Positions 6,840 through 13,894 of a stretch of DNA of 17,045 bases are shown here, one piece after another. Origin of the DNA: an uncultured Atopobium sp. (GTDB taxonomy: Bacteria > Actinomycetota > Coriobacteriia > Coriobacteriales > Atopobiaceae); NCBI GenBank assembly GCA_946647055.1, contig CAMPCT010000020.1:1-17045 (forward strand), given 5' to 3'. The first letter of the stretch is position 1. Every line of letters begins with the position of its first letter. The position numbers were made by a program, and so were the translations under genes. A model generated the notes under the pieces. That model had not been told where the DNA came from. It saw nothing but the letters and a program-made list of their open reading frames with translations, and searched no databases.

Positions 6840-8012
6840 ATGACACTTGAGGAGCTGCTGCAGACGCCGCTTATGCGCAGGGCGAAGGTCATCGCCGGCG
6901 CGTCTGGCCTCTCACGTGAGGTCACCTGGTGCGTCCAGGACTCCGCCCTCAAGTTCGACAACGCCATCATGCCCGGTCTGCTGCTGCTTGCCTCGCGTAG
7001 TACCGGGTCAGGCTTTTCCATCGAGCGCTTCCTCGATCGCGTGGAGGAGACCTTGGTCGCCGGTGTCGCCTTCTTTGAGGGTGACATCCTCGAGGGCGAG
7101 CTAAAGTCGGAAGGTGTGCAAGCCGACCTCGCCAAGTACGACGAGCGTGGCATTCCCCTGGTCATGCTGCCCAAGGGCACCAACGCCATCACCTTCATGA
7201 AGCGCTTCGTGAGCGCCTACTCCACGTATTACTCCGAGCAATACCGCCGCGAGGAGTGGCTGCACGAGATTTGCTACGGCAGCGGCCTTGCCGGCGGCGA
7301 GACCCTCGCCCGCGCCTATGGCTACAACCCCGACTACCAGTACCATTGCACCATCCTCACCATCCGCGAGGCGGGCGAGGTCGACCCAATCGTCCGCGAG
7401 ATGGAGGCCGACGGCGTCAAAGCCTTCCTCAAGAAGGCCTTCTCCGCTCCCGACGCACGGGTTCTCAGCTACGTGAGCCAGCGTCACGTGGTGTGCTTCA
7501 TTCCCTGGAAGCCCTCCGACAGCACCCAGCTGCTGCGCCGTCGCATGGTCGCCACCATCACCGACATGCGGCACACCCTGACCAGCCTCAAATGGCAGGT
7601 CGTGGTGGGCAGCTGTGCCCGCACGCTTTCCGAGTTCCATGACTCCTACCTTGGGGCCCTGCGCACCCAGGAGGTCATCGAGATGCTCGACGTCCACGAG
7701 AAGGTCAGCTTCTATGACGACTGGTACATGCACATGCTGCTGCTCAAGGAGCCGCGCGTCGAGCTGCGCGAGCACATGAGCCACACGCTTGCGCCCATCC
7801 TGGACTCCCCCGACCTGCTCGAGACCCTCACCAACTACCTGGTCTTTGGCGAGAACCTCAAGGAGACTGCCGAGAAGACGTTCATCCACGTCAATACGCT
7901 CAAGTACCGCCTCAAGCGCATCCAGGAGCTGCTGGGCGTGGACCTCAAGGACCCCAACGCGCGCTTCCGCCTGCGCATGGCCATCACCATCGAGCGTTAC
8001 CTGCGGGAGTAG
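6840..8012 (+). CDS. PucR/CdaR-type transcriptional regulator, copy 1
   Basis: A 390-residue regulator. The N-terminal part (about 1-125) resembles the PucR purine-catabolism-regulator sensor domain. A central region (about 165-285) fits the degenerate GGDEF-like domain of this class. The C-terminal helix-turn-helix (PucR_HTH/HTH_30) covers about 325-388, with the characteristic NTLKYRLKRIQELLGVDL (352-369). The start is ATG 6840 after GGGAGGAG, 44 codons into a longer open frame whose upstream part has no family character. It is divergent from the amidohydrolase operon and is probably its regulator, responding to a small catabolic ligand. Copy 2 lies at 8625. Confidence 0.88.
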   Translation: MTLEELLQTPLMRRAKVIAGASGLSREVTWCVQDSALKFDNAIMPGLLLLASRSTGSGFSIERFLDRVEETLVAGVAFFEGDILEGELKSEGVQADLAKYDERGIPLVMLPKGTNAITFMKRFVSAYSTYYSEQYRREEWLHEICYGSGLAGGETLARAYGYNPDYQYHCTILTIREAGEVDPIVREMEADGVKAFLKKAFSAPDARVLSYVSQRHVVCFIPWKPSDSTQLLRRRMVATITDMRHTLTSLKWQVVVGSCARTLSEFHDSYLGALRTQEVIEMLDVHEKVSFYDDWYMHMLLLKEPRVELREHMSHTLAPILDSPDLLETLTNYLVFGENLKETAEKTFIHVNTLKYRLKRIQELLGVDLKDPNARFRLRMAITIERYLRE

Positions 8013-8024
8013 GGACCGCCCTGC

Positions 8025-8060
8025 ACTAACTTAAAAGCTAGCGCACAGTTTTATCTTAGT
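8025..8060. promoter_or_regulatory. AT-rich inverted repeat upstream of the HxlR gene
   Basis: ACTAACTTAAAA (8025-8036) and TTTTATCTTAGT (8049-8060) match as an inverted repeat at 10 of 12 positions across a 12-bp spacer. It starts 13 bp after the first PucR stop codon, so it may be an operator for the downstream gene or a weak 3' hairpin. Confidence 0.4.
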
Positions 8061-8073
8061 ACCTTACAAATGG
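8056..8073. promoter_or_regulatory. Candidate HxlR-family operator
   Basis: The 18-bp stretch contains GTACCTTACAAAT. Its reverse complement ATTTGTAAGGTAC resembles the TACTATTTGTAAGTA-like boxes bound by HxlR/YodB-family repressors. It lies about 50 bp upstream of the HxlR gene, consistent with autoregulation. The resemblance is from memory of the family motif, not from a search. Confidence 0.35.
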
Positions 8074-8123
8074 TTTCCAACTCGTGTCATGATAAGGCCA
8101 CCGACCCCGCCAAAGGAGGAGTG

Positions 8124-8624
8124 ATGGTCTTGGACAAGTGCTTCGAGAAGGACATCCGTACGCCCTATGAGCTCGCCATCGACGAGCTGGGCGGCCGCTG
8201 GAAGCCGCGGATCATCTCGCTTCTCGCCGTGTACGGCAAGATGCGCTATGCCGAGCTGCGCCACAGCCTGGGCGGCATTTCCGACACCGTGCTTGCCGGG
8301 GCGCTCAAGGAGCTCCTGCGCGACGGCATCGTCATCCGCTTCAACTACTCCGAGACGACGCCCCACGTGGAGTACGCACTCACGCGCAAGGGACTCGCCG
8401 GACGCACCGCCCTCATGACGGTGTGCGCCTGGGAGTACCACTACCACCCCGAGATGGCCCTCCATGCTCCAAGCCGCTGCCAGTCCTGCGAGTTGCGTAT
8501 CCAGGCGCTGCAGGCCCTCGAGACGGAAGGGATGCTTCCGTCAGATGACGGCAGGGATTACAGCGAGTGGCCACCCGAGCCGCCCGTCGACAAAGCGTCC
8601 GCCAGCCAGGGCAAGGAGGCCTAG
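8124..8624 (+). CDS. HxlR-family transcriptional regulator with C-terminal CxxC extension
   Basis: A 166-residue protein. Residues about 6-95 fit the HxlR winged helix: ELGGRWKPRIISLL, MRYAELRHSLGGISD, LKELLRDGIVIR, then the wing ending in VEYALTRKGL. Cys6 occupies the position of the redox-active N-terminal Cys known in YodB-like members. The tail after residue 100 is longer than usual and carries C101, several His residues and C119-x-x-C122, suggesting metal or thiol sensing. The last 35 residues are Pro/Glu-rich. ATG 8124 follows AGGAGG at a short 4-nt spacing; TTG 8130 is an alternative. Its stop codon directly abuts the ATG of the second PucR gene, so the two are translationally coupled. 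Confidence 0.87.
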   Translation: MVLDKCFEKDIRTPYELAIDELGGRWKPRIISLLAVYGKMRYAELRHSLGGISDTVLAGALKELLRDGIVIRFNYSETTPHVEYALTRKGLAGRTALMTVCAWEYHYHPEMALHAPSRCQSCELRIQALQALETEGMLPSDDGRDYSEWPPEPPVDKASASQGKEA

Positions 8625-9779
8625 ATGAACGTCGCCGAGCTCATGCAGACACCCTTGATGGGCAGGGCTCAGATCGTCTCGGGCGCTGCAGGCATGAAGC
8701 GCGAGGTCACGTGGTGCGCGGCCGATTCCTCGCTGCGCTTCGACAACTGGATCATGCCGGGCCTGCTGCTCCTCTCGACCGGACGTGACCTGAGCCTTCC
8801 CGCAGACCAACTCGAGCACAAGATGCTTGAGGCCGATATCTCGGGCATGGCGCTCTTCTCGTCTGCGGGCGGCGCAGGACAGCTGGACGTAGACCGCAAC
8901 TTCTTTGACGACAATGCCATCCCCCTCATCGTGATGCCCGGCAAGGCCAACGTGGTCTCGTTCTCCAAACGCTTCGTCTCAAGGATGGCCCTGCAGTATT
9001 CGCAGGAGCTGCGCCAAGAGGACTGGCTGCGCGACCTGTGTCTGCGTGGTACGACCCGAAGCAGCCAGGTGGCGGCCGCGTCGCTTGGCTACCGCGAGGA
9101 CTGCTGCTATTTTTGCCTGTACCTGACCGTCGGATCGCTCTCCACCACCGACCCGGTCATCACCGAGATGAACGCCGGCTCGGTTCTCAGGGCAATCCAG
9201 CGACGACTGTCGCTGCCAGACGCCCAGGCGCTCGCCTTCGTTGACGGCGATGCTGTGGTCACCTTCGTTCCCTGGAGACGCGAGGACTCCATCCAGCTGC
9301 TCCGCAGCCGCGTAGCCGGCGTAGTCGCCGAGGTACGGCGCGACATGACAACCTCCCACTGCCGCGCCTACGTCGGAAGCCGGGCCATCGTCCTCGATGA
9401 CTTCCACACGAGCTACGCGTACGCCCTCGAAACCGAGCGAATTGTCCGCTCGCTTGACGTCCACGACAAGGTCTGCTTCTACGACGACTGGTACATGCAC
9501 ATGCTGCTCCTGCGCGAACCGAAACCTATCCTGCAGGAGCGCATGGAATACATGCTCGCCCCGCTCATGGACTCGCCCGAGCTTCTCACCACGCTTGCCA
9601 ACTACCTGGTCTTCGGCGAGAACCTCAAGGAGACAGCCGAGAAGACCTTCATTCACGTGAACACGCTCAAGTATCGCCTCAAGCGCATCCAGGAGCTGCT
9701 GGGCGTGGACCTGCACGACCCCAACATCCGCTTCCGCCTGCGCATGGCCGTGACCATCTCCCGGTATCTTGAGCGCTGA
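8625..9779 (+). CDS. PucR/CdaR-type transcriptional regulator, copy 2
   Basis: A 384-residue paralog of the regulator at 6840 with the same layout: PucR-like N-terminal domain (1-120), central degenerate GGDEF-like region, and HTH at about 318-382. Residues 326-363 are identical to 332-369 of copy 1, while the N-terminal and central regions differ widely (for example RDLSLPADQLEHKMLEADIS against STGSGFSIERFLDRVEETLV). The identical DNA-binding block suggests shared operators with different ligands. It starts immediately after the HxlR stop codon with AAGGAGG as Shine-Dalgarno, so the pair form an operon. A REP-like pair begins within 10 bp of its stop codon. Confidence 0.88.
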   Translation: MNVAELMQTPLMGRAQIVSGAAGMKREVTWCAADSSLRFDNWIMPGLLLLSTGRDLSLPADQLEHKMLEADISGMALFSSAGGAGQLDVDRNFFDDNAIPLIVMPGKANVVSFSKRFVSRMALQYSQELRQEDWLRDLCLRGTTRSSQVAAASLGYREDCCYFCLYLTVGSLSTTDPVITEMNAGSVLRAIQRRLSLPDAQALAFVDGDAVVTFVPWRREDSIQLLRSRVAGVVAEVRRDMTTSHCRAYVGSRAIVLDDFHTSYAYALETERIVRSLDVHDKVCFYDDWYMHMLLLREPKPILQERMEYMLAPLMDSPELLTTLANYLVFGENLKETAEKTFIHVNTLKYRLKRIQELLGVDLHDPNIRFRLRMAVTISRYLER

Positions 9780-9786
9780 GGTCTCC

Positions 9787-9813
9787 GGACACTTCTACCG
9801 GAGACTTCTGTCC
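9787..9813 (+). repeat. REP-like 27-bp palindromic unit 1
   Basis: Begins GGACACTTCT, has CCGGAGAC in the centre and ends GTCC, so the GGACA/TGTCC ends pair. The 8 bases just before it (GTCTCCGG overlapping its first two bases, 9781-9788) form a perfect dyad with 9798-9805. It lies in the convergent gap between the second PucR gene and the transposase. Confidence 0.85.
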
Positions 9814-9820
9814 GCGCGAA

Positions 9821-9847
9821 GGACACTTCTGCCGGAGACTTCTGTCC
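9821..9847 (+). repeat. REP-like 27-bp palindromic unit 2
   Basis: Same orientation as unit 1 and differs from it at one position (G for A at 9831). The start-to-start spacing is 34 bp. It ends 12 bp from the stop codon of the transposase. Confidence 0.85.
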
Positions 9848-9858
9848 ATAGGACATCG

Positions 9859-10604
9859 TCATATCTTGGCGACAACACTCTTCGAAACACCAGTCACTCG
9901 TTCAATCTGCCGGAGCGAGAGACCCGCAGCCTTAAGCCTGCCCAGGGCCTCGTTGCGACGCTCCCGCGAGAGTCCTGCTACCTCCTCCGGTCGGACATCC
10001 CCCAAGACCGCGCGAGCGACACCAAGCAAGCTCTCGACCGTTAGTCGCCTATTTGGCCTTTCCACGTCAAGGCACAGTGCTGCGTAATCGATCTCCCCAT
10101 GGAATTCTTGAAAGGCATCCAAATCAACCATCAACGACAGCAGCCTATCCAGACCGCAGGCAATCGTGCCCGTAAGATACGCCTCGTAACTGCTCCACGG
10201 ATACTCACACGTCTCCGTCATGCCTGCTCGAACTGGATTCTGGTGGATGTACCTTAAGACCGTAAGATAGTACTCATCCGTATTCACGGCCGCGCTTCGG
10301 AACCTACCTTGAAATAGATGCCCCACCCTCCCATGCCGTTCATTGAAATAGACGGCATACTTACCATTTAGCCGACGCATCATCAAAGAGATGGCCTCCA
10401 ATGCGCCTTCCAAAAGAAGGTGGTAGTGGTTGTCCATGAGGCACCATGCGTGCAACGTGAGGTGGCCCTGCCTGACTCCTTCCAGTAGGAAGACCATGAA
10501 CTGCCGTCTATCAGAATCATCTTCAAAGATAATGGCCTTCCCAACCCCCTTGACATTATGTGATACAGATTAAGTTCGCTCTTCTGGCGCTTTATCACTG
10601 CCAT
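9859..10604 (-). pseudogene. REP-associated tyrosine transposase (RAYT, Y1/IS200-like), frameshifted
   Basis: An IS200-like single-strand transposase. The intact frame from ATG 10497 encodes 212 residues with the HUH motif NHYHLLLE (His24, His26), GHLFQGRF (59-66), catalytic-Tyr segment LRYIHQNPVRAG (Tyr83) and a C-terminal helix-turn-helix (LSLRQIERVTGVSKSVV). The true N-terminus is in another frame. ATG 10604, with Shine-Dalgarno GAGGGGAG, gives MAVIKRQKSELNLYHIMSRG, the expected first strand. One extra base in the run of five G (10545-10549) would join the frames as VGKAIIFEDDSDRRQF, giving 248 residues. Codon use is more AT-rich than its neighbours, fitting transfer. It is a decaying or phase-variable RAYT, bracketed by inverted pairs of REP-like repeats. 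Confidence 0.85.
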
Positions 10605-10788
10605 GTCACTCCCCTCGACGCCTTGAGAGGAGGTTAGCGTATTCCACCGGGAAAACAAGTAGAAACAGACAGAAATAATGCCTTTTACCTGCAGTTTTAT
10701 AGCAAGTATCAAGCAAATTTCCAGCAGCAGACAAGCATGTCTAAATCAAAGTTTCCACGTCCTTCTGAGATTGGGACAACACATAGCA

Positions 10789-10815
10789 GGACGAAAGTCT
10801 CCGGTAATAGTGTCC
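10789..10815 (-). repeat. REP-like 27-bp palindromic unit 3
   Basis: Inverted relative to units 1 and 2. On the plus strand it begins GGACGAAAGTCTCCGG and ends GTGTCC. It lies upstream of the transposase gene. Confidence 0.82.
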
Positions 10816-10832
10816 GGAAGCCGCGTGCGACG

Positions 10833-10859
10833 AGACGAAAGTCTCCGGTAAAAGTGTCC
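10833..10859 (-). repeat. REP-like 27-bp palindromic unit 4
   Basis: Inverted orientation, 44 bp after unit 3. The first base is A where the consensus has G, weakening the terminal pairing. Together with unit 3 it forms the right-hand bracket of the transposase. Confidence 0.8.
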
Positions 10860-10883
10860 GAGATCAGGACGCTGACCGAAACG

Positions 10884-10924
10884 CCGGAAGCCGGCACCAG
10901 CAATCAGCTGGCACCGGCATCCGG
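10884..10924 (-). terminator. Long hairpin downstream of hydrolase 4, probable terminator
   Basis: A symmetric stem made of CCGGA/TCCGG, GCCGG/CCGGC and CCAGC/GCTGG, separated by small A-A and CA-CA internal loops, with a 5-nt apical loop. It starts about 50 bp beyond the stop of the minus-strand hydrolase gene. Only a short T-stretch (GTTTCG) follows, so termination strength is uncertain. Confidence 0.55.
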
Positions 10925-10972
10925 AAAGGAAGCGCGCCCAAGGTTCCGCGCACTCAGGCGCCAAAGTGAGGG

Positions 10973-12049
10973 CTACTCCTCGTTGAACTCCTCGAGCGTC
11001 CAAGGACGGGTGAGGTCGTACTTGAAGAGGTCCTCGTACTCCTTGTCCTGGACTGCGTTGAAGATCTGCGCGTACTTGTCGTCCGGATCGTTGGCGTCAA
11101 TCTTGGCCGCCGTGGTGAGCGAGCAGTGCTGCGAGCCGCCCCAGCAGTGAATCTCGGTGTAGACGCCGGCTGCGGTGAGCTTGGCCGCATACTCCATCTG
11201 CGAACCCAGGCCCACGTCGTTCATCATCGCGTGGATGAACGTCGGGCACAGACCCACGCACTCCTCGACCGTGGCGCGGTTGGGATAGGCCTCCGGCGAG
11301 ACGTCGGCGGTGCCCATGAGGTCGCCCAGGTAGCAACGGGCAGAGGCGGCTGCGGAGGTCTGGCCCCAGAAGGCGCTATCGATGTGGCTGGAGTAGAAGG
11401 TGGGACGGTCGTCGAGGATGGGCACCCACACGAGCGCGCCACGCGGGGTAATGCCGCGCCTCTTGAGGCGATGGGCAAGCGCAAGGGCCAGGTGTCCACC
11501 CGAGCTGTTGCCATGCAGGATGATCTTCTTGGGGCTGATGTTGAACTCAGCGGCATGCTCGACCAGGAAGTTATACGCGGCCTCGCAGTCGTTGAGCGGC
11601 TCGGGATAGCCCTTGCCGGTAATGACGGTGCGGTACATGACCTGCGCCACGACCACGCCATACTTGTCAGACCAAGCCTCGCAAGGGGTGGACTGGAAGC
11701 AAGTGGCGAGGCCGCCGCCCGGGATGACGAGAATGCACGGGAGGTTCTTCTTGGCACGCGGGGTCGTGGGGCGGGAGACATGCAGCTTCACGAGCGGGGC
11801 GTCAGGCTCGTCGGCGCAGCCTGGGCACTCGTGCGTAGTCGTGCGAGCGGGGTCAACGGGCGGGACGAGCTTGGCAAAGTCAGCCTCGGCCTTGAGCATG
11901 AACTCGCGACGCTCCTCGATGGGCAGATGGTCGTTGAGCAGGGTCTCGGCGTAACCGATGGACCCAGCCATCATGTCGTAGGCGGCAAGGATCTCGGGGT
12001 GCCCCCACTTCTCGCCACTGTCGCGGTTGTAGAACTTCTCAATACCCAT
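10973..12049 (-). CDS. Alpha/beta-hydrolase (HSL/carboxylesterase-like), paralog 4
   Basis: A 358-residue predicted serine hydrolase of the same subfamily as those at 146-3982. WGHPEI lies at 15-20, the CPGCADEPD region at 75-83, oxyanion motif PGGGL at 110-114, nucleophile elbow GNSSG at 180-184 (Ser182), probable acid Asp278 (MMNDVG), base His308 (WGGSQHC), and KYDLTRPW at 343-350. The acid region lacks the GExDxxRD pattern of the other copies. ATG 12049 is chosen because AGAAAGG lies 8 nt upstream, as in paralogs 1 and 2; GTG 12058 would be an extension of three codons that places the Shine-Dalgarno against the start. It lies 90 bp behind the membrane-protein gene, probably in one transcript. 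Substrate unknown. Confidence 0.87.
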   Translation of the reverse strand: MGIEKFYNRDSGEKWGHPEILAAYDMMAGSIGYAETLLNDHLPIEERREFMLKAEADFAKLVPPVDPARTTTHECPGCADEPDAPLVKLHVSRPTTPRAKKNLPCILVIPGGGLATCFQSTPCEAWSDKYGVVVAQVMYRTVITGKGYPEPLNDCEAAYNFLVEHAAEFNISPKKIILHGNSSGGHLALALAHRLKRRGITPRGALVWVPILDDRPTFYSSHIDSAFWGQTSAAASARCYLGDLMGTADVSPEAYPNRATVEECVGLCPTFIHAMMNDVGLGSQMEYAAKLTAAGVYTEIHCWGGSQHCSLTTAAKIDANDPDDKYAQIFNAVQDKEYEDLFKYDLTRPWTLEEFNEE

Positions 12050-12070
12050 GATTTCCACCTTTCTTGGTCG

Positions 12071-12108
12071 GCGCGGTGCCTACCAGAAACATAGTCCGGT
12101 AGGCGCGC
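12071..12108 (-). other. Intercistronic stem-loop between membrane protein and hydrolase 4
   Basis: GCCTACC (12078-12084) pairs with GGTAGGC (12098-12104) across a 13-nt loop. GCGC on both outer sides could extend it with a small bulge. There is no T-run. It lies just upstream of the hydrolase Shine-Dalgarno, like the stem-loops in the first esterase operon. Confidence 0.5.
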
Positions 12109-12139
12109 GCCTGAACGGGCTATTACGCCAACGGTTCCT

Positions 12140-12676
12140 TTATTCTGCTTTCGGTTCTGCAGGCATGTTCTTGACCAACCAGAGCTCGACCCAGATGACC
12201 AGGAACGAGAGGAGCAGGCCCAGCATGAGGTTGATGCCGAGGGCCAGGATGCCGCCCGGGTTGGTAAGGAAGTGGCCACCGGTGCCAAAGGTGAGGCAGA
12301 CGCCGACGAAGATGATGGGGATGGTGCTGCAGAAGGCCTTCGGGAAGAAGCACAGGTGGACGATGATGGTGAGCGCTGTGCCCACGGCAACGGCGCCGAA
12401 CATGTGGCCCGCAGTGAAGCCGGGCACGTAGGCGGCGAGCATCATGTCGACCTGGCCCCACAGGAGGCCGACAAGCATGGAGCCTGCGGCCTTATACCAC
12501 TTGCTGAACTCCCAGCCGCTCACGGCCATGACAGCAAGTACGACGAACTCGACCCACGCGGCGCCCTTGCCGTTGCAAAGGTACTGCGCCGTGGGCAGAA
12601 GGTTGGAACCCAGGTTGAACGCGGCTGCCAAAAAGCCAACCCAGATACCCCAGATGATCTTTGCCTTGTTGGACAT
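12140..12676 (-). CDS. Small polytopic membrane protein, DUF1097/YcdZ-like
   Basis: A 178-residue hydrophobic protein with five or six predicted membrane segments (about 8-28, 40-56, 64-84, 90-112, 117-135 and 142-166) and a short charged C-terminus (KNMPAEPKAE). The Gly-rich segment FVGVCLTFGTGGHF (123-136) and the overall spacing resemble the DUF1097 inner-membrane proteins such as E. coli YcdZ. Their function is unknown, and this assignment is from memory of the family. The start has GGAGGAAG 6 nt before ATG. It precedes hydrolase 4 on the same strand, so it might move the substrate or product of that enzyme, which is inference only. It is not a recognisable transporter superfamily member. 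Confidence 0.72.
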   Translation of the reverse strand: MSNKAKIIWGIWVGFLAAAFNLGSNLLPTAQYLCNGKGAAWVEFVVLAVMAVSGWEFSKWYKAAGSMLVGLLWGQVDMMLAAYVPGFTAGHMFGAVAVGTALTIIVHLCFFPKAFCSTIPIIFVGVCLTFGTGGHFLTNPGGILALGINLMLGLLLSFLVIWVELWLVKNMPAEPKAE

Positions 12677-12822
12677 AATGCTTCCTCCGGATCTCGTGAT
12701 GTACGGTTGACGGATGCATGCGGCCGCTATGCGATTCCTGTCCTTGATGCAAGGGTACGAGGGGAGGGCTTGTCCTTTGGGGCCTAAAGTCAGGAGAGGG
12801 ATTGTCTTGAAATACCAAGGTA

Positions 12823-12851
12823 CGGGGCACCCTCCCTGGAAGGGTGCCCCG
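12823..12851 (-). terminator. Hairpin after the glycosyltransferase operon, probable terminator
   Basis: An 11-bp perfect stem CGGGGCACCCT / AGGGTGCCCCG with a 7-nt loop, about 65 bp beyond the minus-strand glycosyltransferase stop codon. REP-like units 5 and 6 lie in between. The following minus-strand bases (TACCTTGGTATTTC) are only moderately T-rich, so it may be a weak terminator. Confidence 0.6.
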
Positions 12852-12853
12852 AC

Positions 12854-12880
12854 GGACGAAAGTCTCCGGTAGAAGTGTCC
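12854..12880 (-). repeat. REP-like 27-bp palindromic unit 5
   Basis: Same orientation as units 3 and 4. On the plus strand it begins GGACGAAAGTCTCCGG and ends AGAAGTGTCC. Its complement differs from unit 1 at only two positions. Confidence 0.85.
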
Positions 12881-12886
12881 CGCGAC

Positions 12887-12913
12887 GGACGAAAGTCTCC
12901 GATAGAAGTGTCC
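12887..12913 (-). repeat. REP-like 27-bp palindromic unit 6
   Basis: Same orientation as unit 5 and differs by one base (A for G at 12902). Start-to-start spacing is 33 bp. It ends 3 bp from the glycosyltransferase stop codon, about 2.3 kb from the transposase start, showing that copies exist away from the transposase. Confidence 0.85.
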
Positions 12914-12916
12914 GGG

Positions 12917-13879
12917 CTAGACGAGGATGACGTCCTCGCGGACCTCCGCCAAGGCATGCTCCATCATCTCGCGCCACTCGGCGGGATAGTCGGCAAATTC
13001 CTTGCGGTAGCCCTTGAGGTCGGCCAGACGCTCCGAGAGCCACAGGACGTCCGGGTCGCCCTCCTCGCGTGCGGCGAGGAACAGCTCGACCACCGCACGG
13101 AAGGTGTCCTTGCCCAGGTAGTAGAGGGCCTCGGTGAGGTGCTCGTCGTCCTTGATGCGCTCGATGAGGTCCATGGCCATCTCGTCGAAGGCACTGATCT
13201 CTGTGGCATGCGAGGATGCGTAGCCCGTGCGCGGCTCCGTCGCGCAGTACGCATAGCATGGCGTGCCGGACACCGCGACCGTCTTGCAACGCCCAAGGTA
13301 GCGATAGACGAAGAGCCGGTCCTCGTTGAAGGCGATGCCCCGCTTGAAGCGCACCGGTTCGTCGGCTTCGAGGAGGTCGCGACGAAAGAGCTTGTTCCAC
13401 ACGTAGCCCTGATACATGAGCCGGTTGGAGAAGAGGTCGCTGGTGAACTCGTCTGCCGAAAGGGTCACGCGCTCCGCGGGAACACGCTGGAGCGTGTCAT
13501 ACATGACGGAACCATCCCGGTCCAGCACCGAGTAGCCACAGGCGGCCAAATCCGCACCATCGACCAGCTCGAGCAAGGACGAGAGCCAGTTGGGAGCCGG
13601 CACGTCATCGGCGTCGACAAAGGCCACGTACTCGCCGCTCGCGGCACGCAGACCGGCATTGCGCGCAGTCGAGACGCCACCATGGCCGCGCATGACCAGG
13701 TGGGCGCGATACTCATCGCTGAGCAGCTCGCGGCACACGCCAAAGGTGTCGTCCGCGGAGCCGTCATCGCAGACGATGAGCTCGAAGTCGGGCATGTCCT
13801 GTGCGAGCACCGCCTTAATGGCGCGTCCCACCGTGGAGGATGCGTTGTAAACCGGAAGTATGACGGATACCCTAGGCAT
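12917..13879 (-). CDS. Family 2 glycosyltransferase
   Basis: A 320-residue GT-A-fold glycosyltransferase with an N-terminal GT2 domain (about 3-110). It shows VSVILPVYNA (4-13), DDGS (38-41), the GGVSTARNAGL stretch (67-77) and the metal-binding DADD (89-92). NKLFRRDLL and FNEDRLF follow further on, the ED being the usual catalytic-base position. The remaining C-terminal 110 residues are helical and unassigned. No membrane segment is seen, so it is cytoplasmic or peripheral, transferring a sugar from a nucleotide-sugar to a cell-surface glycan. ATG 13879 has GGA 8 nt upstream; GTG 13885 is an alternative with AGGA 7 nt upstream. It is the last gene of a tight three-gene operon. Confidence 0.9.
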   Translation of the reverse strand: MPRVSVILPVYNASSTVGRAIKAVLAQDMPDFELIVCDDGSADDTFGVCRELLSDEYRAHLVMRGHGGVSTARNAGLRAASGEYVAFVDADDVPAPNWLSSLLELVDGADLAACGYSVLDRDGSVMYDTLQRVPAERVTLSADEFTSDLFSNRLMYQGYVWNKLFRRDLLEADEPVRFKRGIAFNEDRLFVYRYLGRCKTVAVSGTPCYAYCATEPRTGYASSHATEISAFDEMAMDLIERIKDDEHLTEALYYLGKDTFRAVVELFLAAREEGDPDVLWLSERLADLKGYRKEFADYPAEWREMMEHALAEVREDVILV

Positions 13880-13894
13880 GATCACAGTCCAATC

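Larger units (their letters stand above)
10605..10972. other. Non-coding gap upstream of the transposase
   Basis: A 368-bp gap with no supported gene. The part near the transposase start (10620-10780) is AT-richer than the rest of the window and probably carries its promoter. The remainder holds REP-like units 3 and 4 and a long hairpin next to the stop codon of the fourth hydrolase. Confidence 0.6.

Noticed and set aside
6569..7198. 209-residue minus-strand frame overlapping the start of the first PucR gene
   Set aside because: Antisense to the PucR coding region, and its composition is typical of a shadow frame.
10383..10712. Separate 109-residue gene upstream of the transposase
   Set aside because: Its first part is the true N-terminus of the transposase. 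After the G5 run the frame reads nonsense overlapping the transposase body, so it is a frameshift product.
9787..12913. The six short palindromic repeats as a CRISPR array
   Set aside because: They occur in dispersed pairs in both orientations, with very short gaps inside pairs and kilobases between pairs, and no cas genes. A REP-like interpretation with the adjacent RAYT fits better.
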